A stretch of DNA of 34,476 bases from Lysobacteraceae bacterium (GTDB taxonomy: Bacteria > Pseudomonadota > Gammaproteobacteria > Xanthomonadales > Xanthomonadaceae), in the NCBI GenBank assembly GCA_003241895.1, contig QBLY01000004.1:166210-200685 (forward strand). Reading direction: 5' to 3'. Positions 8,495-16,371 of the stretch are shown here, one piece after another; position 1 is the stretch's first letter; each line of letters starts with the position of its first letter. Under the pieces are notes generated by a model, which saw only the letters and a program-made list of their open reading frames with translations, had not been told where the DNA came from and searched no databases. The translations under genes were made by a program, and so were the position numbers.

Positions 8495-9430
8495 ATGGAT
8501 ATCGAGATATTGAAGCAGGCCGTGCAGGACTCCCGCGACGGCATCACCATTTCCGAGGTGCGCGACGGCGGCAACCCGCTGATCTTCGTCAACCCGGCCT
8601 TCGAGCGTATGACCGGTTACGCTTTCGAGGAGATCACGAACGTCGACTGCCGCTACTTGCAGAACGGCGACCGCGACCAGCCGGCAATCGCCGCCATCCG
8701 GCACGCCATCGCCGCGGGGGAGTATTGCCTGGTGACGCTGCGCAACTACCGCCGCGACGGCACGATGTTCTGGAACGAGCTGAGCCTGTCGCCGATCTTC
8801 GACCGCAACGGCCGGGTAACCAATTTCATCGGCATCCAAAAGGACGTGACGGCCCGGGTCCTGATCGAGGAGAGGCTGATGGGGGAGAACCGATCCCTTG
8901 GACTGGCGGCGGAGAATTTGGCGTCGCTGGCAATGAAGGACGGGCTGACCGGCATCTACAACCGCCGTTTCTTCGACACGCAGTTGGAGATCCAGGAAAA
9001 GATAGCGCTGCGGACCAAGGCGGAACTGACACTGATCATGGTCGACATCGATCATTTCAAGGAGTTCAACACGCAGTATGGCCACCCGGGCGGTGATGCC
9101 GTCTTGCGCACGGTTGCCCGCAGCCTCAACGAGTCCTTCACCCGGGCATCGGATTTCGTCGCCCGCTACGGTGGCGAGGAATTCGCCATCCTTTCCACCG
9201 GGCTGTCGGTTGACAATGCCAGGCGGTTTGGCGAGGCGCTGTGTGCCCGGATCCGAAACCTGAAAATCCCGCACGCGCGAGCGCCCCGAGGTTTCCTCAC
9301 CATCAGTGCGGGTTATGCCGTTCAGTCGTACAACGACTCCGACTTGCCTGCTGCCTTGGTCGAGCGGGCGGACAAGGCGTTGTATCTGGCGAAGTCCCGC
9401 GGGCGTGACCAGTGTGCCGGCGAGGCTTGA
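8495..9430 (+). CDS. LOV-domain blue-light-sensing diguanylate cyclase (LOV-GGDEF)
   Basis: 311 residues; ATG 8495 follows GGAGGAG at 8481-8487. Residues about 10-120 are a PAS domain of LOV type. Cys52 lies in DCRYLQ (LOV consensus NCRFLQ), and the other FMN-contact positions are present: Arg53, Gln56, Arg69 (IRHAI), Asn84 (NYRRDG), Asn94 (FWNEL) and Gln115 (FIGIQKDVT). The residue before Cys is Asp51 instead of Asn. A short linker helix leads to the GGDEF domain at about 147-308: DGLTGIYNRR, MVDIDHFKEFN, active-site GGEEF (226-230), and I-site R217-x-x-D220 at the correct five-residue spacing. It is therefore probably an active, feedback-inhibited c-di-GMP synthase controlled by light via a cysteinyl-FMN adduct. 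No transmembrane segment. Photochemistry is inferred from residues only. Confidence 0.88.
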   Translation: MDIEILKQAVQDSRDGITISEVRDGGNPLIFVNPAFERMTGYAFEEITNVDCRYLQNGDRDQPAIAAIRHAIAAGEYCLVTLRNYRRDGTMFWNELSLSPIFDRNGRVTNFIGIQKDVTARVLIEERLMGENRSLGLAAENLASLAMKDGLTGIYNRRFFDTQLEIQEKIALRTKAELTLIMVDIDHFKEFNTQYGHPGGDAVLRTVARSLNESFTRASDFVARYGGEEFAILSTGLSVDNARRFGEALCARIRNLKIPHARAPRGFLTISAGYAVQSYNDSDLPAALVERADKALYLAKSRGRDQCAGEA

Positions 9431-9477
9431 AGCCGGCGGCGCAACTGCAAAACCCGACGGCAGCGCGGCGGCAGGCA

Positions 9478-9505
9478 AGAAAACGGCCCGGGTTTCCCCG
9501 GGCCG
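9478..9505 (-). terminator. Rho-independent terminator of glnA
   Basis: A perfect 9-bp stem CGGCCCGGG (9484-9492) pairs with CCCGGGCCG (9497-9505) around a TTTC loop. Read on the minus strand it is followed by TTTTCTT (complement of 9477-9483), as expected for a terminator 33 bp past the glnA stop. On the plus strand no T-run follows, so termination of the LOV-GGDEF transcript here is less certain. Confidence 0.8.
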
Positions 9506-9538
9506 CTGGCTTCCGACGATCGCTCTTTGGGGGAGGGA

Positions 9539-10948
9539 TCAGAGGCCGTAGTACATCTGGTATTCCAGCGGGTGCGTGGCCGCGCGGAACTTGGTCACTT
9601 CGCCCATCTTGAGCGTGATGTAGCCGTCGATGAAGTCGTCGCTCATCACGCCGCCCACCTTGAGGAACTCGCGGTCCTTGTCCAGCGCGTCCAGGGCCTG
9701 GTCCAGGCTGTGGCAGACGGTGGGGATGTTCTTCTCTTCTTCCGGCGGCAGGTCGTACAGGTCCTTGTCGCTCGGCGCGCCGGGGTCGATCTTGTTACGG
9801 ATGCCGTCCAGGCCGGCCATCATCAGCGCGGTGAAGATCAGGTAGCCCGAGTTCATCGGGTCCGGGAAGCGCATCTCGATGCGGCGCGCCTTCGGGTTGG
9901 ACACGTACGGGATGCGGCACGACGCCGAGCGGTTGCGCGCCGAATAGGCCAGCATCACCGGCGCCTCGAAGCCCGGCACCAGGCGCTTGTAGCTGTTGGT
10001 GGTGGAGTTGGCGAAGGCGTTGATGGCGCGCGCGTGCTTGAAGACGCCGCCGATGTACCACAGCGCCATCTGGCTCAGGCCGCCGTAGCCGTCGCCGGTG
10101 AACAGGTTCACGCCGCCCTTGGCCAGGCTCTGGTGCACGTGCATGCCGCTGCCGTTGTCGCCCACCATCGGCTTGGGCATGAAGGTGGCGGTCTTGCCGT
10201 TGCGGTGGGCGACGTTCTTGATGATGTACTTCATCATCATCAGCTCGTCGGACTTCTTCACCAGCGAGTTGAACTTGGTGCCGATCTCGCACTGGCCGGC
10301 GTTGGCCACTTCGTGGTGGTGCACTTCCACTTCCTGGCCGGCGGCCATCAGCAGCTTGCACATCTCGGCGCGGATGTCGTGCAGCTGGTCGGTGGGCGCA
10401 ACCGGGAAGTAGCCACCCTTTACGCCCGGACGATGGCCGCTGTTGCCGCCTTCGTACTTCTTCTTGCTGTTCCAGGCGGCTTCCTCGGAGTCGATCTCGA
10501 AGAAGGTGTGGCCCATGTCGTTGGCGAAGCGCACCGAATCGAAGATGAAGAACTCGGGCTCGGGACCGAAGTAGGCCTGGTCGGCGATGCCGCTGGCCTT
10601 GAGGTAGGCCTCGGCGCGCTTGGCGATGCCGCGCGGGCAGCGCGAGTAGCCCTGCATGGTGGCCGGGTCGAGCACGTCGCAGACCAGGATCAGGGTCGGG
10701 TCGGCGGTGAAGGGGTCGATCACCGCGGTATCGGGATCGGGCAGCAGCACCATGTCGGACTCGTTGATGCCCTTCCAGCCCGAGATGGACGAGCCGTCGA
10801 ACATCTTGCCGTCCTCGAACAGCGCCGGCTCGACGATCGACACCGGGAAGGTGACGTGGTGGTGCACGCCGCGCACGTCGGCGAAGCGCAGGTCGATGAA
10901 CTCGACCTCGTGGTCCTTGATCAGCTTTTCGATATGGGCGAGCGACAT
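9539..10948 (-). CDS. glnA: Glutamine synthetase type I (GSI-beta)
   Basis: 469 residues from ATG 10946-10948, with GGAG eight bases upstream. It makes glutamine from glutamate, ammonia and ATP as a cytosolic dodecamer. Family motifs are visible: [16 protein letters not shown], the metal/ATP site [11 protein letters not shown], the NAGQCEIG region, the ATP signature [16 protein letters not shown], and the glutamate flap region [14 protein letters not shown]. Tyr398 in DLYDLPPEE is the conserved adenylylation site, so GlnE control is likely. A longer frame upstream of this ATG is the untranslated leader and contains the sigma-54 promoter, which fixes the start. Monocistronic, with its own promoter and terminator. 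Confidence 0.97.
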   Translation of the reverse strand: MSLAHIEKLIKDHEVEFIDLRFADVRGVHHHVTFPVSIVEPALFEDGKMFDGSSISGWKGINESDMVLLPDPDTAVIDPFTADPTLILVCDVLDPATMQGYSRCPRGIAKRAEAYLKASGIADQAYFGPEPEFFIFDSVRFANDMGHTFFEIDSEEAAWNSKKKYEGGNSGHRPGVKGGYFPVAPTDQLHDIRAEMCKLLMAAGQEVEVHHHEVANAGQCEIGTKFNSLVKKSDELMMMKYIIKNVAHRNGKTATFMPKPMVGDNGSGMHVHQSLAKGGVNLFTGDGYGGLSQMALWYIGGVFKHARAINAFANSTTNSYKRLVPGFEAPVMLAYSARNRSASCRIPYVSNPKARRIEMRFPDPMNSGYLIFTALMMAGLDGIRNKIDPGAPSDKDLYDLPPEEEKNIPTVCHSLDQALDALDKDREFLKVGGVMSDDFIDGYITLKMGEVTKFRAATHPLEYQMYYGL

Positions 10949-10984
10949 GCGGCTTACTCCGGGAGCGTTGGGATGCCTTGAGAA

Positions 10985-11002
10985 TTGCAAGGTGCGTGCC
11001 AA
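10985..11002 (-). promoter_or_regulatory. Sigma-54 (RpoN) promoter of glnA
   Basis: On the minus strand the sequence reads TTGGCAC-GCACC-TTGCAA, matching the -24/-12 consensus TGGCAC-N5-TTGC at every conserved position (-24 block 11001-10996, -12 block 10990-10987). Transcription should start near 10975, about 27 nt before the glnA ATG. Placement and perfection of the match make this one of the firmest regulatory calls in the window. Confidence 0.93.
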
Positions 11003-11064
11003 CCAGAGGAAATGCGGCAAGCTATTGATTAAAAAGAATTGCAATTACGGGCGCCGGATTCAGA

Positions 11065-11081
11065 TGCATTTATCTGGTGCG
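11065..11081. promoter_or_regulatory. NtrC-binding site, weaker, glnA promoter-proximal
   Basis: TGCATTT-ATC-TGGTGCG, compared with the NtrC dyad TGCACCA-N3-TGGTGCA: one half-site matches 6 of 7 bases, the other 4 of 7. Its centre lies about 98 bp upstream of the inferred glnA start and 31 bp (about three helical turns) from the stronger site at 11096-11112, so dimers would sit on one DNA face. Confidence 0.7.
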
Positions 11082-11095
11082 TTAAATTCCTTTAT

Positions 11096-11112
11096 TGCAC
11101 CATGGTGGTGCT
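11096..11112. promoter_or_regulatory. NtrC-binding site, near-consensus, glnA enhancer
   Basis: TGCACCA-TGG-TGGTGCT differs from the NtrC dyad consensus TGCACCA-N3-TGGTGCA at one half-site base only. It is centred about 129 bp upstream of the inferred sigma-54 start. Together with 11065-11081 the geometry resembles the paired high-affinity sites of the enterobacterial glnAp2 promoter. It is also 115 bp upstream of uppP, but no sigma-54 promoter faces that gene. Confidence 0.88.
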
Positions 11113-11191
11113 TTAATGCATGCCGTGAGTGCCCAGGCGATGCCGGCCGCTGGACGCCGCGCCCGCCAACGCCCAACGCCCACCCCGCGGG

Positions 11192-11197
11192 TATCAT
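11192..11197 (+). promoter_or_regulatory. Possible -10 element for uppP
   Basis: TATCAT inside GGTATCATTCCCGCC, 29 bp before the uppP TTG. A very similar GGTATCATTCGCCC lies upstream of the AAA ATPase gene (TATCAT at 26835-26840). No good -35 is seen for either, so these are tentative. Confidence 0.35.
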
Positions 11198-11226
11198 TCC
11201 CGCCTTACCCCAGCACTGGCCTCGCC

Positions 11227-12021
11227 TTGAACGACCTGCTCGCCTCCCTGCTGCTCGGCATCATCGAAGGCGTCACCGAGTTCCTGCCCATTTCCAGCAC
11301 CGGTCACCTGCTGATCGCCCAGCACTGGCTGGGCGCGCGCTCCGACCTGTTCAACATCGTGATCCAGGCCGGCGCCATCCTGGCCATCACCTTGGTCTAC
11401 CGGCAGCGGCTGTGGTCGCTGGCCACCGGGCTGGGCCAGGTGGAACACCGCACGTACGCGCTCAAGATCGCGGCCGCGTTCGCGGTGACCGCGGTGGTTG
11501 GCCTGCCGGTGCGGCTGCTGGGCTGGGAACTGCCCGAAACGGTAACGCCAGTGGCCTGGGCGCTGATCATCGGCGGCGTCTGGATGCTGGCCGCCGAACG
11601 GTATGCGGACGGACGGCCGGCATCGTCGGACATCACCTGGACCATCGTGGTGGCCGTGGGCCTGGCCCAGGTGGTGGCGGGCGTGTTCCCCGGCACCTCG
11701 CGTTCGGCGGCGGCGATCTTCATCGCCATGCTGCTGGGCCTGACGCGCAAACCGGCGGCGGCGGAGTTCGTGTTCCTGGTGGGCATCCCGACCATGTTCG
11801 CGGCCAGCGCCTATGCCCTGCTGGAAACCTACCTGCACGGCGGCGCCGGCAGCGAAGACTGGGCCGGCATGGCCGTGGCCTTCACCGCCGCCACCGCCAC
11901 CGGCTTCCTGGCGGTGCGCTGGCTGCTGGGCTACATCGCCACGCACCGCTTCGCGCCGTTCGCCTGGTACCGCATCGGCCTGGGCGTGGCGCTGCTGCTG
12001 GGCCTGCCGGCCGGCAGCTGA
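11227..12021 (+). CDS. uppP: Undecaprenyl-diphosphatase (UppP/BacA)
   Basis: 264 residues starting at TTG 11227. An upstream in-frame ATG (11095) would add a Pro/Arg-rich stretch overlapping the NtrC site, so the TTG, which gives MNDLLASLLLGIIEGVTEFLPISS, is the family-typical start. It is a polytopic inner-membrane enzyme that dephosphorylates undecaprenyl pyrophosphate to recycle the lipid carrier for peptidoglycan and O-antigen. Both catalytic signatures are present: EGVTEFLPISSTGHLLI (about 14-30) and GVFPGTSRSAAAI with the essential Ser/Arg. About seven to eight hydrophobic helices are visible. Usual family length. It ends convergently, 6 bp from the TPR-protein stop. Confidence 0.93.
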   Translation: MNDLLASLLLGIIEGVTEFLPISSTGHLLIAQHWLGARSDLFNIVIQAGAILAITLVYRQRLWSLATGLGQVEHRTYALKIAAAFAVTAVVGLPVRLLGWELPETVTPVAWALIIGGVWMLAAERYADGRPASSDITWTIVVAVGLAQVVAGVFPGTSRSAAAIFIAMLLGLTRKPAAAEFVFLVGIPTMFAASAYALLETYLHGGAGSEDWAGMAVAFTAATATGFLAVRWLLGYIATHRFAPFAWYRIGLGVALLLGLPAGS

Positions 12022-12027
12022 GGCGGC

Positions 12028-14052
12028 TCAGGACAGCGGGTAGCCCAGGCGCACAGCCACCGGGGCCAGGCGCGCGAAGGCCTCGGTGAACTGGCCGGCG
12101 TAGTTGCGCCAGTGGCCGGCCGGGAACTGCGAGGCGTCGCCCTGCAGGGCCACCAGTGGCTCGGTCAGGCCCAGCAGCGTCTCGATGGCAGCGGCGGCCT
12201 GGGCGGCATCGCCGTCCAGGCGGGCCAGCACGACCTTGTCGGGATGGGCGTCGCGGTGGTCGGCCAGGGCCTCGAGGCTGGCGGCCAGCCAGTCCGCCGC
12301 CATCGCCGCTTCCGGCGCCACCACGAACTCCTGCACGCTGCCGTGCACCATCCAGTTGAGCAGGGCGTCGCGCGGGTCGGCCAGCAGGGCCAGCACGCGC
12401 GCGCCGCGCAGGCTGGCCAGCGTGTAGCCGTCCAGGTGCGGCAGGAAGTCCACCACTTCGGCCGGAACGCGGCCAGCCGCGATCACGCCCTGGGTCCAGG
12501 TGTCGGCGGTACCGGCCTCGGCGTCGCCCGGCGGCCAGCGGACCATGCCGAAGCCGTCACCCGGCGCCTGGTCGCCCAAGCGGTCCAGCCGCAGGCGCGA
12601 GCCCAGCGGGTTGACGAGCGAACCCAGCACGGCCTCGGCGCGCACGCCCGCCGGTGCCCACACCAGGATGCCGTCGATCTCGCCTGGCGCGGCGAACTGC
12701 GCCGGCACCTGCAGCGGCGGCGGCAGCTGGTTGCCCGGCAGCGCGATTACGCGGCGCCAGCGCTCCGCCGCCTCGTCATAGCGACCCATCAGGTCGAGCG
12801 CCATGCCGGCCCAGCCGTTGAGCGCGCGCAGCACGTCGGTGTTGCCGGCAGCCGTGCCGGCGAGCATCTGGTCGGCCTGGGCCAGCGCCTTCTCCGGCTC
12901 ATCGGCCAGGCGGGCCTGGATCTTGATCATGCCGCTGACGTACAGCAGCGGCTTGAGCGCCAGTGCGCGATCGGCCCAGGCTTCGGCCTGCGCCATGTCG
13001 CCGCGGGCCAGGAAATAGTTGGCGATCATCTCGATGCAGGCGGCGCTGGCCGGGTTGGCCTCGTGCCAGCGATCAAGCAGGGCCTTGGCGTCTTCGTGCA
13101 GGCGACCGGAGATGTTCAGGCGCAGCATCCACAGCTCGTCCGCCGTCGGTGACCTGGCAAGGGCGGTTTCGGTGCGCGCCAGCGCCTCATCCAGGCGGTC
13201 GTTCTCGGCCAGGATCATCACCGCGAAACCCAGCGTGACCACGTGGTCGGGGTGCTGGTCGAGCATCGGCAGGTAGTCGTCCAGCGCCTGCAGCGCGCGA
13301 CCGCTGGCGGCCAGCAGCTCGCCGCGCACGCCGCGCACGGTCAGGTCGGCCGGGTTGCGCTGGATCATCTCGCCCAGCACTTCCAGCGTGCCCTCGACGT
13401 CGCCCTGCTTGCGGCGGGCCTGGGCCAGCGCGCGCAGGGTGGCCAGCGACCGGGTCGGGTCCAGGCGCAGCGCATTGGAAAAGGCCTGCTCGGCGAACGA
13501 CCACATGTCACGCGACAGGTAGGCCTTGCCCAGGGCCGCCTGGGCCTCGTGCAGGTTGGGATCGGCCTGTACGGCGACGGTGAAGCAGCGCAGCGCGAGA
13601 TCGGGGTTGCCGCGGGCCTGGGCCAGGTAGCCCTCGGCGATGATCACCTGCGGGTGGTCGGCGTTCACGCGCTGGGCAAGGCGCAGGTTGCGCTCGGCCT
13701 CGTCGAGGTCGCGTGCGGCCATCGCCAGGTGGATCAGCGTGACGTAGGCGCCGAGCTGGTTGGGGTCGAGCTGCAGCGACTGCTTCAGGCCCGCCTGCGC
13801 CGCTTCGGGATTGCCTTGGGCAAGGTCGAGCGAAGCCAGGCTGAAATACAGCGCCGACTGGTCCGGCGACAGCGCGATGGCGCGCTCCAGCGCCACGCGG
13901 GAGCCGGACAGGTCGCCGCTGTGGCGCAGGCAGATGCCAAGCAGGTGCTGGGCGGCGGCATTGTCGGGTTCGGCGGCGACGAGGTCGCGGGCGGTATTGA
14001 GGGCGGCGGCGTAATCGCCCCGGCGCATGGCCTCGGTGATGTTGGCGAGCAT
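12028..14052 (-). CDS. TPR-repeat protein with degenerate sulfotransferase-like C-terminus
   Basis: 674 residues. From residue 1 to about 420 the sequence is a run of roughly eleven tetratricopeptide repeats (for example AAALNTARDLVAAEPDNAAAQHLLG, SFAEQAFSNALRLDPT). The C-terminal 240 residues resemble the sulfotransferase domain of TPR-sulfotransferases common in this lineage: ARVLALLADPRDALLNW corresponds to the 3'-phosphate region, and HWRNYAGQFTEAFARLAPVAVRLGYP to the C-terminal W-R-x-Y segment. The PAPS 5'-phosphosulfate loop (P-R-S-G-T-T) is replaced by WAPAGVRAEAVLGSL, so catalysis is doubtful and a scaffold role is plausible. It is the last gene of the 16980-12028 operon, 12 bp after the YheT gene. 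No signal peptide. Confidence 0.8.
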   Translation of the reverse strand: MLANITEAMRRGDYAAALNTARDLVAAEPDNAAAQHLLGICLRHSGDLSGSRVALERAIALSPDQSALYFSLASLDLAQGNPEAAQAGLKQSLQLDPNQLGAYVTLIHLAMAARDLDEAERNLRLAQRVNADHPQVIIAEGYLAQARGNPDLALRCFTVAVQADPNLHEAQAALGKAYLSRDMWSFAEQAFSNALRLDPTRSLATLRALAQARRKQGDVEGTLEVLGEMIQRNPADLTVRGVRGELLAASGRALQALDDYLPMLDQHPDHVVTLGFAVMILAENDRLDEALARTETALARSPTADELWMLRLNISGRLHEDAKALLDRWHEANPASAACIEMIANYFLARGDMAQAEAWADRALALKPLLYVSGMIKIQARLADEPEKALAQADQMLAGTAAGNTDVLRALNGWAGMALDLMGRYDEAAERWRRVIALPGNQLPPPLQVPAQFAAPGEIDGILVWAPAGVRAEAVLGSLVNPLGSRLRLDRLGDQAPGDGFGMVRWPPGDAEAGTADTWTQGVIAAGRVPAEVVDFLPHLDGYTLASLRGARVLALLADPRDALLNWMVHGSVQEFVVAPEAAMAADWLAASLEALADHRDAHPDKVVLARLDGDAAQAAAAIETLLGLTEPLVALQGDASQFPAGHWRNYAGQFTEAFARLAPVAVRLGYPLS

Positions 14053-14064
14053 GGGAATCTTCGG

Positions 14065-15081
14065 CTAAACGGAAGCCGCGATTGTAACGCGAGCGGCGCT
14101 GTCGGCCGCGGCCACCAGCCGGGCCGTGACCCAGCGCTCGGCGTAGCCACTCAGGCTGATGCCCTCCAGGAAGCCGCAGTGGCCGCCGAAACGGGCGATT
14201 TCCAGCCAGGAGTGGTCCGGAAGCTGCAGCGCCGGGAACCCCGCCACCGGGATCACCGGGTCGTCGGCGGCCGCCAGCACGCTCACCGGCACCTGCAGGT
14301 TGGCCAGGCGGTTGCCGGCCACGGCGTAGCCGTCGAAATAGTCCTCGACGTCGGCCTTGGCGGTGTGGCGTTCCACCAGCCAGCGGGTCAGCCCGCGCAT
14401 GTTCTGGGCCAGTACGGCGTCGTCGAAATCGTGCTGCTGCGGGAACAGCGCGCGCTTGCGCAGCAGCGAGCTGCGCCACTTCTTCATGAAATACCAGTGG
14501 TAGAACGGCGAACCGGATTCAAGCGCGCGCATCACCGCCGATGGGTCGATGGCCGGGCAGACCGCCGCCGCATGGACCAGCGGAATGCCGGCCGCAGGCG
14601 CCGACAGCGCCAGCCGCAGCGCGAAATTGCCACCCAGCGAATAGCCCGCGGCCACCATCGGCCTCGCCGGGAACCGGCGCGACACTGCCAGCGCCGCCTG
14701 CACCACTTCCGACAGCCGGCACGAGTGGAACAGGCCTTCGTTGAGGTGGTGGGTGTCGCCGTGGTCGCGGAAGTTGAGCCGGAACACCTCGAACCCGCTG
14801 GCCAGCAGGTGCGCGGCGGTATGGCGCATGTAGCTCGATTCGCTGCTGCCCTCCCAGCCGTGCAGCAGCAGGGCCAACCCGCGCGTGTCCTGCCCGGGCA
14901 GGTGGCTGTGGAAGCCCTGCAGCCTTACCCCGTCCTCGACCTCGATGATGTGTTCGGTGGTGAGGGCGCCCATGCGGATCAGCGCGCGCTGGCCGCTGAC
15001 GCGGCGCAGCGGCATCGAGCTGAGCACCGACTGCACGTGCGGGTTGCGCAACCAGCGCGGCGGGCGGTATTCACCCGGCAT
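14065..15081 (-). CDS. YheT-family alpha/beta-fold hydrolase
   Basis: 338 residues from ATG 15079-15081. The opening EYRPPRWLRNPHVQSVLSS is characteristic of YheT/embryogenesis-associated EMB8-like hydrolases. Alpha/beta-hydrolase features: oxyanion strand LLLHGWEGSSESSY, nucleophile elbow GYSLGGN with Ser148, acid in AAADDPVIP, and catalytic His in FGGHCGFLEG. It is probably a cytosolic esterase or lipase-like enzyme with unknown substrate. The start is only 3 bp after the acyltransferase stop, so the two are tightly coupled; pairing with a PlsC acyltransferase suggests lipid turnover, which is inference. Confidence 0.9.
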   Translation of the reverse strand: MPGEYRPPRWLRNPHVQSVLSSMPLRRVSGQRALIRMGALTTEHIIEVEDGVRLQGFHSHLPGQDTRGLALLLHGWEGSSESSYMRHTAAHLLASGFEVFRLNFRDHGDTHHLNEGLFHSCRLSEVVQAALAVSRRFPARPMVAAGYSLGGNFALRLALSAPAAGIPLVHAAAVCPAIDPSAVMRALESGSPFYHWYFMKKWRSSLLRKRALFPQQHDFDDAVLAQNMRGLTRWLVERHTAKADVEDYFDGYAVAGNRLANLQVPVSVLAAADDPVIPVAGFPALQLPDHSWLEIARFGGHCGFLEGISLSGYAERWVTARLVAAADSAARVTIAASV

Positions 15082-15084
15082 GGC

Positions 15085-15876
15085 TCAGCCCGCCATCGCC
15101 GCGATGATGCGCTGGCGACAGGTTTCCGCCATGCGCCGGCGGCCGTCTTCGCTCGATGCCACCGGCTCGAGGAAGTGCACCTCGGCCACGCGGCCCGGCT
15201 CGCCCAGCAGGCGCAGGAAGTTCTGCAGGAAATTTTCCTTCTCGCCGAAGGCCACGACGGTCTGGGCGTCGCCGCGCAGGCCGTACTTGAGCGCCACCGG
15301 CTGCGCCGGCACGCCGGCCAGCACGGCCGGCTGGAAGATGCGCGCGTGGAAGGTACCGATGGCGTCGCCGCGGGTGGTCTTGCCTTCGGGGAACACGCCC
15401 ACGGCCAGGCCCTGCTGCAGGCGCTCGACCATGGCGTGCATCACGCCGTGCAGCGAATCATTGCTGCCGCGGTGGTGGTAGATGGTGCCGCCCCGGCTGG
15501 CCACCCAGCCCACCAGCGGCCAACGGGCGATCTCGGCCTTGGCCACGAAGCCCATCATGCGCTGGCTGTGCACCAGCTCGATGTCGATCCAGCTGACGTG
15601 GTTGGCCACGAACAGGGCCGCGCCCGGCAGCGGCGTGCCGTAGCGGCGCAGCCGGAAGCCGAAGATGCGCATCAGGGTGCCCGACCACCAGCGGATCACC
15701 AGATGGTCCAGGCGTTCCCCACGCATCTCCATGCGCGCCGAGATCGGGTTGATCATCAGCAGGGTCAGCGGCAGGCCCAGCACGATGTGCAGGACCAGCA
15801 GCGGCGTGCGCCAGAGGTAGCGCAGCGGGCGGCGCCAGTCGCGCGGCAAGCCGGCGGTTTCAGTGTGTGCGGACAT
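15085..15876 (-). CDS. PlsC-family lysophospholipid/1-acyl-glycerol-3-phosphate acyltransferase
   Basis: 263 residues from ATG 15874-15876 (a second ATG at 15885 would add three residues). A hydrophobic segment near residues 23-43 (TPLLVLHIVLGLPLTLLMIN) anchors it to the inner membrane. The catalytic H-x4-D motif is NHVSWID (His93, Asp98), followed by the FPEGKTTRGD motif that binds the glycerol phosphate. It would transfer a fatty acyl group to a lysophospholipid or lyso-ornithine lipid; the exact acceptor cannot be read from sequence. It lies between the hotdog thioesterase (59-nt gap) and the YheT hydrolase (3-nt gap) in one lipid-flavoured operon. Confidence 0.88.
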   Translation of the reverse strand: MSAHTETAGLPRDWRRPLRYLWRTPLLVLHIVLGLPLTLLMINPISARMEMRGERLDHLVIRWWSGTLMRIFGFRLRRYGTPLPGAALFVANHVSWIDIELVHSQRMMGFVAKAEIARWPLVGWVASRGGTIYHHRGSNDSLHGVMHAMVERLQQGLAVGVFPEGKTTRGDAIGTFHARIFQPAVLAGVPAQPVALKYGLRGDAQTVVAFGEKENFLQNFLRLLGEPGRVAEVHFLEPVASSEDGRRRMAETCRQRIIAAMAG

Positions 15877-15935
15877 TGCCCGCATTGTGCAGCAGCCGAG
15901 CCGAGTAAACACCCGACGCGGGGGTATCGTCGCCG

Positions 15936-16364
15936 TCAGCGCCCGACCACGGCCGCGGTCATTCGCGAAATGCAGGCCAGGCGGCCCTTGGCGTCTTCGA
16001 TCCGGATTTCCCAGACCTGGGTGGCGCGACCCAGGTGGATCGGTCGCGCGGTGCCGGTGACCAGGCCTTCGGTAACGGCGCGCAGGTGGTTGGCGTTGAT
16101 CTCGATGCCGGCCGCCTGCTGCTTGGCGCCGGGGTCCAGGCAAAGGTAGCCGGCCAGGCTGGCCAGGGTTTCGGCCAGCAGCACCGACGAGCCGCCGTGC
16201 AGCAACCCGAAGGGCTGCACGGTGCGGGCGTCCACGGGCATCGTGCCGCGCAGGTAGTCCGGGCCAAGCTCGGTGATGGTGATGCCCAGGCTTTCGCCGG
16301 CGGTGCCGGCGAGCAGCTGGGTCAGCGCCTCCGGCGAAGGGCGCTGCCGGAACGGGTCGGTCAC
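15936..16364 (-). CDS. Hotdog-fold thioesterase, YdiI/EntH (PaaI-type) family
   Basis: 142 residues from GTG 16362-16364. The sequence closely follows the YdiI/MenI and EntH pattern: PVDARTVQPFGLLHGGSSVLLAETLASLAGY carries His56 and the presumed catalytic Glu65, then GIEINANHLRAVTEG and GRATQVWEIRIEDAKGRLACISR. It hydrolyses acyl-CoA thioesters. In E. coli YdiI acts on 1,4-dihydroxy-2-naphthoyl-CoA, but no menaquinone gene is nearby, so a housekeeping role in acyl-CoA proofreading or fatty acid metabolism is as likely. It begins 7 bp after the YkvA-like stop and precedes the acyltransferase in the same operon. Longer frames upstream overlap the YkvA-like gene and are shadows. Confidence 0.88.
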   Translation of the reverse strand: MTDPFRQRPSPEALTQLLAGTAGESLGITITELGPDYLRGTMPVDARTVQPFGLLHGGSSVLLAETLASLAGYLCLDPGAKQQAAGIEINANHLRAVTEGLVTGTARPIHLGRATQVWEIRIEDAKGRLACISRMTAAVVGR

Positions 16365-16371
16365 CGGAGGA

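Noticed and set aside
11095-11226. N-terminal extension of UppP from ATG 11095
   Set aside because: It overlaps the NtrC box and has Pro/Arg-rich sequence; the TTG at 11227 gives the usual UppP N-terminus.
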